From: an uncultured Pseudomonas sp. | GTDB lineage: Bacteria; Pseudomonadota; Gammaproteobacteria; Pseudomonadales; Pseudomonadaceae | Reading direction: 5' to 3' | Length of the DNA stretch: 64,000 nucleotides | Assembly (NCBI GenBank): GCA_943912755.1 | Contig: CALTWF010000004.1 | Span: 1 to 64,000 of the forward strand | In this document: piece by piece, positions 44,888-52,826 of the stretch | Numbering within the stretch: position 1 is the first letter of the stretch | How the letters are laid out: each line of letters starts with the position of its first letter | Position numbers and translations under genes: made by a program | The notes under the pieces: generated by a model | What the model was told of the DNA's origin: nothing | The model's input: only the letters and a program-made list of their open reading frames with translations | Database searches by the model: none

Positions 44888-45928
44888 TTATGTACTCTCC
44901 CGATCGATCACCTGACACTCCAGCAGATTCAGGTGATCGGCCTCTCCTTCGATCACCCCCAGCTTCTGCAGCACCCGCGTCGCTGCCAGCACCCCCATCT
45001 GCAACGCCGGTGGCTTCACCGTGGTCAGCCCCGGCATCAGCATGGCGGCGAACGGATAATCACCAAACCCCATCACCGCGCAGTCCTCGGGAATCCTGAA
45101 ACCCGCCCGTTGCGCAGCCAGCAAGGCGCCCGCCGCGAGGTTGTCATTGGCGAAGATGATCGCTTCCGGCCGCTGCTCCGAAGCCATCAACGACAGCATC
45201 GCCTGCTTGCCCGCTTCGAACGGCGCCAGGTCCGTCTCCGGGGCGAACACCTGCGGCTCGCCACCCAGCGCCTTCAGCGTCTCGACATAGCCATCGCGCC
45301 GCTCCAGCGCGCTGAAGTCCCCCGCCGCGCTGTTCTGCACGAAGGCGATCCGTCGGTAGCCCTTGTCGTGCAGGTGGCGGGTGGCAACCACGCCGACTTC
45401 ATGATGGGAAAAACCGATCTGGATCGGCGCCCGCTCAGGCCGGTAGTCCCAGGTTTCCACCAGCGGAATGTCCGCCTCGGCGAGCATTTTTTCCGTGGCC
45501 GGGCTGTGGAAGTGGCTGGTGAGCACCAGCGCCGCCGGCGACCAGCCGAGAAACGCCCGTACCGCGCTTTCTTCCTGCTCGCTGGAGAAGTAGCTGGACG
45601 CCAGCAGCAGTTGATAGCCGTGGCGGGTGAGGGTGTCGCTGAAACCCTGGATGGTGTCGGCGAAGATCGGCCCGGAGATGTTGGGGATGACCATGGCGAC
45701 GATCCGCCCCCGCGCGGAGGCCAGTCCGCCGGCCACCAGGTTCGGCACGTAGCCCAGTTCGGCGACCACTGCGGCGATGCGCTCGCGGCGCTCGGGCGAG
45801 ACCGATTCCGGCTGGTTGAAGTAGCGCGACACGGTGATCGCCGACACCCCGGCTGCCCGCGCTACGGCCTGCAAGGTGACGCGGCCGGCGCCACGGCGTT
45901 TGCGTGGCGGGCTTTTCTCATCGCTCAC
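44888..45928 (-). CDS. LacI/GalR-family regulator
   Basis: A 346-residue repressor with an N-terminal LacI helix-turn-helix (VTLQAVARAAGVSAITVSRY, then hinge helix LVAGGLASARG) and a periplasmic-binding-protein-like effector domain. It most resembles the GntR (gluconate) branch by its first 80 residues, but the effector is not determined. It is divergent from a TonB receptor gene, with a perfect 14-bp LacI-type palindrome in the shared region. This makes it the likely regulator of that operon, an unusual partner for organosulfur-type genes. Confidence 0.9.
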   Translation of the reverse strand: MSDEKSPPRKRRGAGRVTLQAVARAAGVSAITVSRYFNQPESVSPERRERIAAVVAELGYVPNLVAGGLASARGRIVAMVIPNISGPIFADTIQGFSDTLTRHGYQLLLASSYFSSEQEESAVRAFLGWSPAALVLTSHFHSPATEKMLAEADIPLVETWDYRPERAPIQIGFSHHEVGVVATRHLHDKGYRRIAFVQNSAAGDFSALERRDGYVETLKALGGEPQVFAPETDLAPFEAGKQAMLSLMASEQRPEAIIFANDNLAAGALLAAQRAGFRIPEDCAVMGFGDYPFAAMLMPGLTTVKPPALQMGVLAATRVLQKLGVIEGEADHLNLLECQVIDREST

Positions 45929-45949
45929 AAGGCAAGTCCTTAAAAACCT

Positions 45950-45975
45950 AAAGGCATATAAAAGTAATTTTTCAG
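45950..45975 (+). promoter_or_regulatory. AT-rich shared element C upstream of the TonB receptor operon
   Basis: Begins AAAGGCATATAAAAGTAATT and continues TTTCAG. It resembles the elements at 22261 and 40261-40291. It also lies directly upstream of the divergent lacI-like gene (start 45928), so it may serve either gene. Confidence 0.45.
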
Positions 45976-46013
45976 TATTGGACGATCTATTCGGCGCCCG
46001 ATGATACTGGCGA

Positions 46014-46027
46014 TGTTAGCGCTAACA
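46014..46027. promoter_or_regulatory. Perfect LacI-type operator
   Basis: TGTTAGCGCTAACA, a 14-bp perfect palindrome with the central CG typical of LacI/GalR operators, 115 bp upstream of the TonB receptor gene and 86 bp from the lacI-like start. It resembles GntR-type gluconate operators. Confidence 0.8.
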
Positions 46028-46040
46028 AAATGGTTTGTCT

Positions 46041-46136
46041 GCTACTCGCACGAGCGAATGCCCAAGGACCCCGCGCTGACGTTTCATCAGGCGCCGCGGT
46101 CAGCGATCGCGGTGGACAGGGCATTCTTCGAGTAGC
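46041..46136 (+). promoter_or_regulatory. Long nested inverted repeat in the TonB receptor leader
   Basis: Three nested arms: GCTACTCG / CGAGTAGC (46041-46048, 46129-46136), GAATGCCC / GGGCATTC (46056-46063, 46119-46126) and CGCTGAC / GTCAGCG (46074-46080, 46099-46105). The last arm covers the only purine-rich stretch before the start codon at 46142. Confidence 0.65.
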
Positions 46137-46141
46137 GAACC

Positions 46142-48394
46142 ATGTATAGCCGTGCCGCGTTTTCCTCTGCAATTTCTCCCTTGGCCCAGGCCATCCGCCG
46201 TCAACGCCTGGGGCTTGGCGTGCTCGCCCTGAGTGCCCTGCCGATGGCGCCGGTGATGGCCGCCGAGACCGCGCCGGGCGCGCAAGACGATAGCCCGACC
46301 CTCAAGGCGGTGACCGTCACCGCGACCCGCCGCGAAGCCTCGTTGCAACAGGTGCCGGTGGCTGTTTCGGTGGTGGATGGCGAGCAACTGGAGCGGGAAA
46401 ACCGCAACAGCGTGGCGAGCATCGTGCAGCAGGTGCCGAGCCTGAATTTCCGCACCGGCGCTTCGAACAAGGACACCTCGCTGTTCATTCGCGGCGTGGG
46501 CACCATTTCCACCTCGCCGGGCGTCGAGCCGACCGTGGCGACAGTGATCGATGGTGTGGTGTTCGGCCGCCCCGGCCAGTCGACCCTGGACCTGCTGGAT
46601 ATCGAACGCCTGGAAGTACTGCGCGGCCCGCAGGGCACCCTGTTCGGCAAGAACGCCTCGGCCGGCGTGCTGAACATCACCACCCGCGCGCCCGGCGAAG
46701 AGACCCACGGCTTCGTCGAGCAGTCGTACTACAGCGGCAATGAGAGCCGCACCCGCTTCGGCATCGGCGGCGCGCTGATTCCTGGCACCCTCAAGGGCTC
46801 GGTCAGCACCTTGTTCGGCAGCTACGACGGCAATGTCGACAACAAGGCCAACGGTCAGGAGGTCAACGGGTACAACCGCAAGGGTGTGCGCGGCAAGCTG
46901 GTGTTCACTCCCAGCGATGACCTCAGCCTGACCCTTGCCGCCGACTACCTGAAATCCCGCGACGACGCGCCCAACGGCGTGGTCGCCAAATCCTTGCTGC
47001 CGGCCTTCTCCAGTGCCCTGGCGCCGGTGCGTGCCGACAGCGACAACCGCGATGTGGTCAGCGACTACCGCAGCCATGTCGACGACACCAACAAGGGCCT
47101 GTCGGCGCAACTGGACTGGAATCTCGGCGATTACACCCTGACCTCGATCACCGCCTGGCGCGGCTGGGACAACACCCAGTGGCAGGACGGCGACCGCCTG
47201 GCGAGCATCAGCGCCGCCTTCCCCGGCATCGAGGACAAGGGCGAGCTGGAGTACAACCAGTATTCCCAGGAGCTGCGCCTGGCCTCGCCGAAAGGTCAGT
47301 TCCTCGAATACGTCGGCGGCCTGTTCTACATGCACGGCAAGGACGAGGAAACCTACCGCCGCACCCTGCGCACCACCACGGCAACCCAGCAGGGCATCGC
47401 CGACTACAGCACCACCAATGACAGCTACGCGGTGTTCGGCGAAAGCACCCTCAATTTCACCGAGCGCTTGCGCGGTATCGCCGGCCTGCGCTGGACCCAC
47501 GACGACCTTGAATACGACCACCGCCGGGTGTCCACCTCGGCCGTCGCGGTCAACGGTATCCAGCCCGCCACCAGCAGTTCCGGCTCGGTGGACGAAGACG
47601 GCTGGTCCGGCCGCCTGGGCGTGCAGTACGACCTGACCGACGCCATCACCAGCTACCTGACCTACTCCCGCGGCTACAAGGGCCCGGCCTACAACGTGTT
47701 CTTCAACATGCAGCCGCGCGACACCGACGCGCTTAAGCCGGAAACCTCCAACAGCTGGGAGGCCGGGCTCAAGGCCAGCCTGTGGAACAACCGCCTGACC
47801 ACCAACGTCGCCGTATTCCACACCGAATACCAGAACTATCAGGCGAACTTCTTCGACAGCGTCGCCGGCCAGGTGGTGACCCGCCTGATCAACGCCGGCA
47901 GCGTCAGCAGCGAAGGTGTCGAGCTGGACTTCGCCCTGCAGGCCACCGCGCAGCTGAAGTTCTCCGGTGCAGTGGCCTACACCAAGGCGCGCATCGACGA
48001 ATTCGCCTGCCCGGCGGGCGCGGCGGCGTCGTGCAACGTCAACGGCAAGCCGCTGCCGTACAGCCCGGACTGGAAGAGCTACGTGCGCGCCGACTACAGC
48101 ATCCCGCTGGACAACGGCCTGGATATTGAGCTGGGCACGGACTTCAGCTGGCAGAGCAAAGTGCAGTACGACATTTCCCAAAACGCCGACACGATCCAGG
48201 GCGCCTACGGCATCTGGAATGCCAGCGTGGCCCTGGCGGACTACAACGAAGGCTGGCGCGTGGCGTTGCTGGCCAAAAACCTTGCGGACAAATCCTACTC
48301 ACCTCTCCTGGCTACCGGAGGCAACTACGTTTACCGCGCGGTCCCGCGTGATGACGAACGTTACTTCGGCATCCAGCTACGCAAGGACTTCTGA
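46142..48394 (+). CDS. TonB-dependent outer-membrane receptor
   Basis: A 750-residue receptor. A long signal sequence (to about residue 39, ending PMAPVMA) is followed by a TonB-box-like TLKAVTVTATRR, the plug (VPVAVSVVDGEQLERENRNS, LEVLRGPQGTLFGKNASAGV) and the beta-barrel ending in a terminal Phe (RYFGIQLRKDF). There is no extra N-terminal signalling domain, so it does not belong to a FecA-type sigma cascade. The ribosome site is weak (GAGTAG). The flavin monooxygenase gene starts two bases after its stop, pointing to uptake of an organic, probably organosulfur, compound rather than iron. Confidence 0.92.
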   Translation: MYSRAAFSSAISPLAQAIRRQRLGLGVLALSALPMAPVMAAETAPGAQDDSPTLKAVTVTATRREASLQQVPVAVSVVDGEQLERENRNSVASIVQQVPSLNFRTGASNKDTSLFIRGVGTISTSPGVEPTVATVIDGVVFGRPGQSTLDLLDIERLEVLRGPQGTLFGKNASAGVLNITTRAPGEETHGFVEQSYYSGNESRTRFGIGGALIPGTLKGSVSTLFGSYDGNVDNKANGQEVNGYNRKGVRGKLVFTPSDDLSLTLAADYLKSRDDAPNGVVAKSLLPAFSSALAPVRADSDNRDVVSDYRSHVDDTNKGLSAQLDWNLGDYTLTSITAWRGWDNTQWQDGDRLASISAAFPGIEDKGELEYNQYSQELRLASPKGQFLEYVGGLFYMHGKDEETYRRTLRTTTATQQGIADYSTTNDSYAVFGESTLNFTERLRGIAGLRWTHDDLEYDHRRVSTSAVAVNGIQPATSSSGSVDEDGWSGRLGVQYDLTDAITSYLTYSRGYKGPAYNVFFNMQPRDTDALKPETSNSWEAGLKASLWNNRLTTNVAVFHTEYQNYQANFFDSVAGQVVTRLINAGSVSSEGVELDFALQATAQLKFSGAVAYTKARIDEFACPAGAAASCNVNGKPLPYSPDWKSYVRADYSIPLDNGLDIELGTDFSWQSKVQYDISQNADTIQGAYGIWNASVALADYNEGWRVALLAKNLADKSYSPLLATGGNYVYRAVPRDDERYFGIQLRKDF

Positions 48395-48395
48395 C

Positions 48396-49727
48396 ATGAG
48401 CAAAACCCCACGGCAAATGAGCCTCGGCGCCTTTCTGATGGCCACCGGGCATCACGTAGCGGCCTGGCGCCACCCGGAGGTTCCGGCCAATGCCGGCCTG
48501 GATATCAAGCACTACCGACACCTGGCCCGGGTTGCCGAGGACGCCTGTTTCGATGCGTTGTTCGTCGCCGACAGCGTTGCCGCTGCCGAAGGTGACATTG
48601 CCAGTCGTATGGCCCGTTCCGACCACTTCGAGCCCTTGACATTGCTGGCGGCGTTGAGCGGGGTCACGGAGCGCATTGGATTGGTGGGTACAGCTACTAC
48701 AACGTACAACGAGCCATACCACATAGCACGGAAATTTGCTTCGCTTGATCATCTGTCGGGAGGGCGGGCAGGGTGGAACCTCGTTACATCCGATGCTGCC
48801 GCTGAAGCCTTGAATTTTGGCCTCGATGAACACATTGGCCACGCAGAACGCTACGTTCGCGCCAGGGAGTTTCATGAAGTGGTGGTCGGCCTGTGGGACA
48901 GCTGGGCCGACGATGCCTTCGTCAGAGACAAGAATTCCGGTACGTACTACAAGCCAGAATCAGTACGATTGCTCAATCACGGTGGCGAACACTTCAAAGT
49001 GCGCGGTCCTTTGAATGTAGCTCGCACCCCGCAGGGCCGCCCGGTGGTGGTCCAGGCCGGTTCGTCGCCGGCCGGGCTGGACCTGGCGGCGCGCACCGCC
49101 GATGTGGTCTTTACTGCGCAGACTTCGCTGGCGGCGGCCCAGGGCTTCTATGCCGACCTCAAGGGCCGGCTTGCTGCATATGGCCGTGATCGCGATGCGC
49201 TGAAGATCATGCCGGGGGTATTCGTCGTCACCGGCGAAAGCCAGGCCGAAGCCGAGGATAAGTTCGCGGTGTTTCAGGAATTGGTGGAGCCGGAGGTGGG
49301 GATCGCCCTGCTCGGGCGGATGTTGGGCAACTTCGATCTGTCGGGTTATCCACAGGACGGTCCGCTGCCGGAGCTGCCGCTGACCGACAGCGGCCAGCGC
49401 AGCCGCCAGCGCCTGCTCAGCGAGCTGGCAGAGCGGGAAAACCTCAATCTGGCCCAGCTCGGCCGGCGCATTGCCGGTGGGCGCGGGCATCACAGCCTGA
49501 TCGGCACCCCGGCGCAGATCGCAGACCAGTTGCAGGAGTGGTTCGAAAACGACGCCGCCGACGGCTTCAACGTGCTGGTCCCGCATCTGCCGGGTGGCCT
49601 GGAAGACGTGGCCCGCCACGTGGTGCCGGAACTGCAGCGCCGCGGGCTGTTCCGTACACGCTACGAGGGCACCACCCTGCGCGAACACCTCGGCTTGAGC
49701 CGACCGAACAATCCCTATTTCTCTTGA
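48396..49727 (+). CDS. LLM-class flavin-dependent monooxygenase (NtaA/SnaA/DszA-like)
   Basis: A 443-residue F420/FMN-type bacterial luciferase-like enzyme of the DszA/NtaA branch (start KTPRQMSLGAFLMATGHHVA, later HIARKFASLDHLSGGRAGWN, VVQAGSSPAGLDLAARTADV). Such enzymes cleave C-S or C-N bonds in sulfones, sulfonates or aminopolycarboxylates with FMNH2. No flavin reductase lies next to it. The segment 48661-49020 has clearly lower GC (about 54% by hand count) and different codon choice, including an ATA Ile codon, than the rest of the gene. The ORF is intact. Confidence 0.88.
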   Translation: MSKTPRQMSLGAFLMATGHHVAAWRHPEVPANAGLDIKHYRHLARVAEDACFDALFVADSVAAAEGDIASRMARSDHFEPLTLLAALSGVTERIGLVGTATTTYNEPYHIARKFASLDHLSGGRAGWNLVTSDAAAEALNFGLDEHIGHAERYVRAREFHEVVVGLWDSWADDAFVRDKNSGTYYKPESVRLLNHGGEHFKVRGPLNVARTPQGRPVVVQAGSSPAGLDLAARTADVVFTAQTSLAAAQGFYADLKGRLAAYGRDRDALKIMPGVFVVTGESQAEAEDKFAVFQELVEPEVGIALLGRMLGNFDLSGYPQDGPLPELPLTDSGQRSRQRLLSELAERENLNLAQLGRRIAGGRGHHSLIGTPAQIADQLQEWFENDAADGFNVLVPHLPGGLEDVARHVVPELQRRGLFRTRYEGTTLREHLGLSRPNNPYFS

Positions 49728-49738
49728 GGAGTACGCCC

Positions 49739-50776
49739 ATGACTTACGTCGCTGCGCAAAACCGCTACACCGCCATGCCCTACCGCCGCGTGGGACGCAG
49801 TGGCCTGGTGCTGCCCGCCCTGTCCCTGGGCCTGTGGCACAACTTCGGCGACAGCACGCCGCTGGGCGACCAACGCGCCCTGCTGCGCACTGCCTTCGAC
49901 CTGGGCATCAACCACTTCGACCTGGCCAACAACTATGGCCCGCCCTATGGCAGCGCCGAGAGCAACTTCGGCCGCCTGCTGCGCGAAGACTTCAAGGGCT
50001 ATCGGGATGAGCTGATCATCTCCAGCAAGGCCGGCTGGGACATGTGGCCCGGTCCGTACGGGCAGGGCGGCGGGTCGCGCAAGTACATCCTCGCCAGCCT
50101 CGACCAGAGCCTGGCGCGGCTGGGGTTGGACTATGTGGATATCTTCTATTCGCACCGCTTCGACCCGGACACCCCGCTGGAGGAAACCGCCGGCGCGCTG
50201 GCCAGCGCCGTGCAGCAGGGCAAGGCGCTGTATATCGGCATCTCGTCCTACTCCGGCAGCAAGACCCGGGAGATCGCCCGGCTGTTGCAGGAGTGGAAGG
50301 TGCCGCTGCTGATCCATCAGCCGGCCTACAACCTGCTCAATCGCTGGGTGGAGAAGGACCTGCTGGAGGTCACCGACGAGCTGGGTGCTGGCGTGATCGC
50401 CTTCACTCCGCTGGCCCAGGGCCTGCTCACCGACAAGTACCTCAACGGCGTGCCCCAGGACGCTCGGGTCAACAAGCCGGGCGGCGGCTCATTGCTGCCA
50501 TCGCACCTGTCCGAGGCCAACCTGGCCCATGTCCGTGCCCTCAACGAGATCGCCAGGGCGCGCGGGCAGAGCCTGGCGCAATTGGCGCTGGCCTGGACCC
50601 TGCGCGATCCACGGGTCACCTCGGCGCTGATCGGTGCCAGCCGGCCGGAGCAGATCGTCGAGAACGTCGGCGCCTTGAGCAATCTCGCCTTCAGTCCGGA
50701 AGAACTGGCGCTGATCGACCGGCACGCGGTGGAAGGCGGTATCAACCTCTGGGAAAAGCCCTCGCTGGCGGAGTGA
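49739..50776 (+). CDS. Aldo/keto reductase (YghZ/Gpr-like)
   Basis: A 345-residue NADPH-dependent aldo/keto reductase of the YghZ/L-glyceraldehyde-3-phosphate reductase group. The catalytic Tyr lies in NHFDLANNYGPPYGSAE, followed by the Lys in IISSKAGWDMWPGPYG and the His in YVDIFYSHRFDPDTPLEE. It starts at 49739 behind GAGGAG, 11 bp after the LLM gene. In this operon it may reduce an aldehyde released by the monooxygenase; YghZ relatives otherwise reduce methylglyoxal. That role is inference. Confidence 0.9.
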   Translation: MTYVAAQNRYTAMPYRRVGRSGLVLPALSLGLWHNFGDSTPLGDQRALLRTAFDLGINHFDLANNYGPPYGSAESNFGRLLREDFKGYRDELIISSKAGWDMWPGPYGQGGGSRKYILASLDQSLARLGLDYVDIFYSHRFDPDTPLEETAGALASAVQQGKALYIGISSYSGSKTREIARLLQEWKVPLLIHQPAYNLLNRWVEKDLLEVTDELGAGVIAFTPLAQGLLTDKYLNGVPQDARVNKPGGGSLLPSHLSEANLAHVRALNEIARARGQSLAQLALAWTLRDPRVTSALIGASRPEQIVENVGALSNLAFSPEELALIDRHAVEGGINLWEKPSLAE

Positions 50777-50779
50777 TCG

Positions 50780-51703
50780 ATGAAGCTACTGGCAATGTTC
50801 GCCGCCGGCCTGGGCCTGCTCGGCCTGGCGACGGTGGCCCAGGCTGATCCGCAGGCGCTGCGCATCGGCTACCAGAAGGGCTCCATCGCCCTGGTGCTGG
50901 CGAAGGAGCACGGGCTGCTGGAGCAGCGCTTCCCCCAGACCAAGGTGCAGTGGATCGAATTTCCCGCCGGGCCGCAGATGCTCGAAGCACTGAACATCGG
51001 CAGCCTGGATGTCGGCTCCACCGGTGATATCCCGCCGCTGTTCGCCCAGGCGGCGGGAGCGGACCTGGTGTATATCGGCGCCGAGCCGGCCAAGCCGTCG
51101 GCGGAGGTGATCCTGGTGCGCAACGACAGCGCGCTGAAGCAGGTGGCGGACCTGAAGGGGCGCAAGGTCGCGCTGCAGAAGGGGTCCAGTTCGCACAACC
51201 TGGTGTTGCGCGCACTGAACAAGGCCGGGTTGTCGTTCCGCGATATCCAGCCGGTGTACCTGAGCCCGGCGGACGCCCGCGCGGCGTTCGAGCATGGCAG
51301 CGTGGATGCCTGGGCGGTGTGGGATCCGTATGTGTCCCTGGCGTTGAGCGAAGGGCACAGCCGCAAGCTCGCCGATGGCGAAGGGCTGGGGCTGTCCGGG
51401 CCGGTCTACACCGCGCGGCGGCCGTATGCGGCGCAGAACGGCGAGTTTATCCACAGCCTGCTGGCAGAGCTGACCGCCGCCGAGCAACTTACCCACAGCG
51501 ACCGTGCAGCCAGCCTGAAAGTGCTGAGCGCCTCCATGGGGCTGCCGGAAACGGTAGTGGCCAGCTATGTGGATAACCGCCCGCCGTCGCCGGTGCTGCC
51601 AATCACCGAGGCGGTGATCCAGGCGCAGCAGGCGACGGCGGATCTGTTCTATGAGAATCGTTTGTTGCCGAAGCGGTTGGAGGTGAAGAAGGCGTTGCCC
51701 TGA
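50780..51703 (+). CDS. Aliphatic-sulfonate-type ABC substrate-binding protein (SsuA-like)
   Basis: A 307-residue periplasmic binding protein. The signal peptide (MKLLAMFAAGLGLLGLATVA) is cleaved after AQA near residue 23. The mature N-terminus LRIGYQKGSIALVLAKEHGL and the GSLDVGSTGDIPPLFAQAAG segment are characteristic of SsuA and related sulfonate-binding proteins. It starts three bases after the aldo/keto reductase stop, last in a four-gene operon, but no permease or ATPase follows. It would have to use a sulfonate permease encoded elsewhere. Confidence 0.91.
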   Translation: MKLLAMFAAGLGLLGLATVAQADPQALRIGYQKGSIALVLAKEHGLLEQRFPQTKVQWIEFPAGPQMLEALNIGSLDVGSTGDIPPLFAQAAGADLVYIGAEPAKPSAEVILVRNDSALKQVADLKGRKVALQKGSSSHNLVLRALNKAGLSFRDIQPVYLSPADARAAFEHGSVDAWAVWDPYVSLALSEGHSRKLADGEGLGLSGPVYTARRPYAAQNGEFIHSLLAELTAAEQLTHSDRAASLKVLSASMGLPETVVASYVDNRPPSPVLPITEAVIQAQQATADLFYENRLLPKRLEVKKALP

Positions 51704-51720
51704 GTTCCTTTGAAAGCACC

Positions 51721-51755
51721 GTGGACTCTGTGGGGCTTGTTCTCACGGAGTCCAC
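51721..51755. other. Hairpin between the SsuA-like gene and higA-like
   Basis: Arms GTGGACTC / GAGTCCAC with a 19-base loop and no T-run. It lies between convergent stops (51703 and 51762) and may slow read-through both ways. Confidence 0.5.
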
Positions 51756-51761
51756 GTTCGA

Positions 51762-52061
51762 TCAATCGTGAGTGGACTCTTCCGGCACCAGTCGCACCTC
51801 GACCCTCTGGCCCAAGGCACGGGCTGCGCTAGCAAGGGTGGCCAGGGTCATGCCGGGGTCGTTCTGGTCCAGGGCGCGGTCCACGGCCGTGCGGCTGGTC
51901 TGCATGCGTTCCGCAAGGGCTTTCTTGGTCATCTTGCGCAGCTTCATCGCCTCGGCGAGCTGCCAGGCGATGACCTGCTTGAGCGCGGTGGCGGACACTT
52001 CCTCGGCGAGATCCTGTTCCGCGAGGAAGTCGTCGAAGCTGGAGCCAATGTGCGGGTTCAT
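51762..52061 (-). CDS. higA: HigA-like antitoxin (XRE family)
   Basis: A 99-residue protein with a central XRE helix-turn-helix (LAEAMKLRKMTKKALAERMQ, TSRTAVDRALDQNDPGMTLA) and a C-terminal EVRLVPE tail. As second gene of a toxin-first pair it matches the HigBA layout. It starts overlapping the toxin stop by 4 bp. It would bind and neutralise the toxin and repress the pair. The operator was not located. Confidence 0.88.
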   Translation of the reverse strand: MNPHIGSSFDDFLAEQDLAEEVSATALKQVIAWQLAEAMKLRKMTKKALAERMQTSRTAVDRALDQNDPGMTLATLASAARALGQRVEVRLVPEESTHD

Positions 52062-52414
52062 GGGGCTTTCCTCTCTAGGGATGCTTTGCGCTGCCTGGCT
52101 GTTTGCAGGTCGACCGCTGGGGTTTTCTGGCATTTCTTGATGAAGCCGTGGAGAAGAACCATGCGGTTTCCGGAAACGGTGAAGAGTACGCGGGCGATGG
52201 TATCGCTCAGGTTCACCCTCACTTCCCAAAGATCTTTTTCAAGCTTTCTCACAATCGGCATGCCGATCGGCCAGCCGATCTGAACTGTCTTGATCTCGGT
52301 GCCGATCATTCGCTTGTGCTCGCGAGGAAGCTCTGCCAGCCATTCGCGGACCGGCTCGTTGCCTGCATCAGAGCGATAAAAGCTGGCGTCCATTACTAGA
52401 AGCTGATTCAGCAT
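52058..52414 (-). CDS. higB: HigB-like RelE/ParE-superfamily toxin (Gp49-like, DUF891)
   Basis: A 118-residue protein, or 111 if the ATG at 52393 (MDASFYRSDAGNEP) is used. It contains the DUF891 core: VREWLAELPREHKRMIGTEI, LWEVRVNLSDTIARVLFTV, LLHGFIKKCQKTP. The last block holds the conserved HGFxKK-QKTP typical of active ribosome-dependent mRNA interferases. Neither start has a strong ribosome site. It precedes the antitoxin gene with a 4-bp overlap, the higBA order. Confidence 0.87.
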   Translation of the reverse strand: MLNQLLVMDASFYRSDAGNEPVREWLAELPREHKRMIGTEIKTVQIGWPIGMPIVRKLEKDLWEVRVNLSDTIARVLFTVSGNRMVLLHGFIKKCQKTPAVDLQTARQRKASLERKAP

Positions 52415-52504
52415 ACTGAAGAGTGTACCTAAATTGGTTCATATTTCAACGGAGCAGTGGTGGGGGCGGTTGACCACCACCTGCTCGGGTTGCATTGACC
52501 CGCA

Positions 52505-52606
52505 TCAGGCATCGTAGAGCGACGGAATGTGCTTCACCGGGATGGGAACGCTTTGCCGCGGCGGCTTGAGCGCCGGGATCATCTGGGCTTGTGCCACACA
52601 TGAATC
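52505..52606 (-). pseudogene. Possible 3' remnant of a coding sequence
   Basis: Read leftward, about 33 codons end in ...KPPRQSVPIPVKHIPSLYDA and a TGA at 52505-52507. Codons end almost always in G or C as in native genes, but the frame is closed by TGA at 52607 and lacks an upstream gene body. I do not recognise the family. It looks like the surviving C-terminus of a deleted gene; chance is possible. Confidence 0.4.
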
Positions 52607-52792
52607 TCATGGCTGGCGCTTTTCAGGGGTGTCTATAGATCAGGGGCTGAAACCCTTGTATGAATGTCCCTAACAGGCACGTCTTGTTTCTCTGGGAATA
52701 AGTATTTCAGCACGTGTTCGGCGATTGGCTGGCAGTAATGCCAGGCTGAAGAGTCCAGCAGTCTCCATCAGGGGAAATTGGATTACCGCAAA

Positions 52793-52826
52793 CAAAAAAG
52801 GCCCCGACATTCCTGTCAGGGCCTTG
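52793..52826 (-). terminator. Lone intrinsic terminator on the minus strand
   Basis: On the minus strand AAGGCCCTGACA pairs with TGTCGGGGCCTT (one G-T), followed by TTTTTG. No annotated leftward gene ends here, so it may close a small RNA or be left from a lost gene. Confidence 0.75.

Noticed and set aside
44888..44900. REP copy 8 as part of the lacI-like coding sequence
   Set aside because: The repeat ends at 44886, two bases before the stop codon, so it is outside the gene.
46100..48181. 693-codon leftward open frame opposite the TonB receptor
   Set aside because: The rightward frame has signal peptide, plug and barrel features; the opposite product is low-complexity Val/Gly/Ala-rich.
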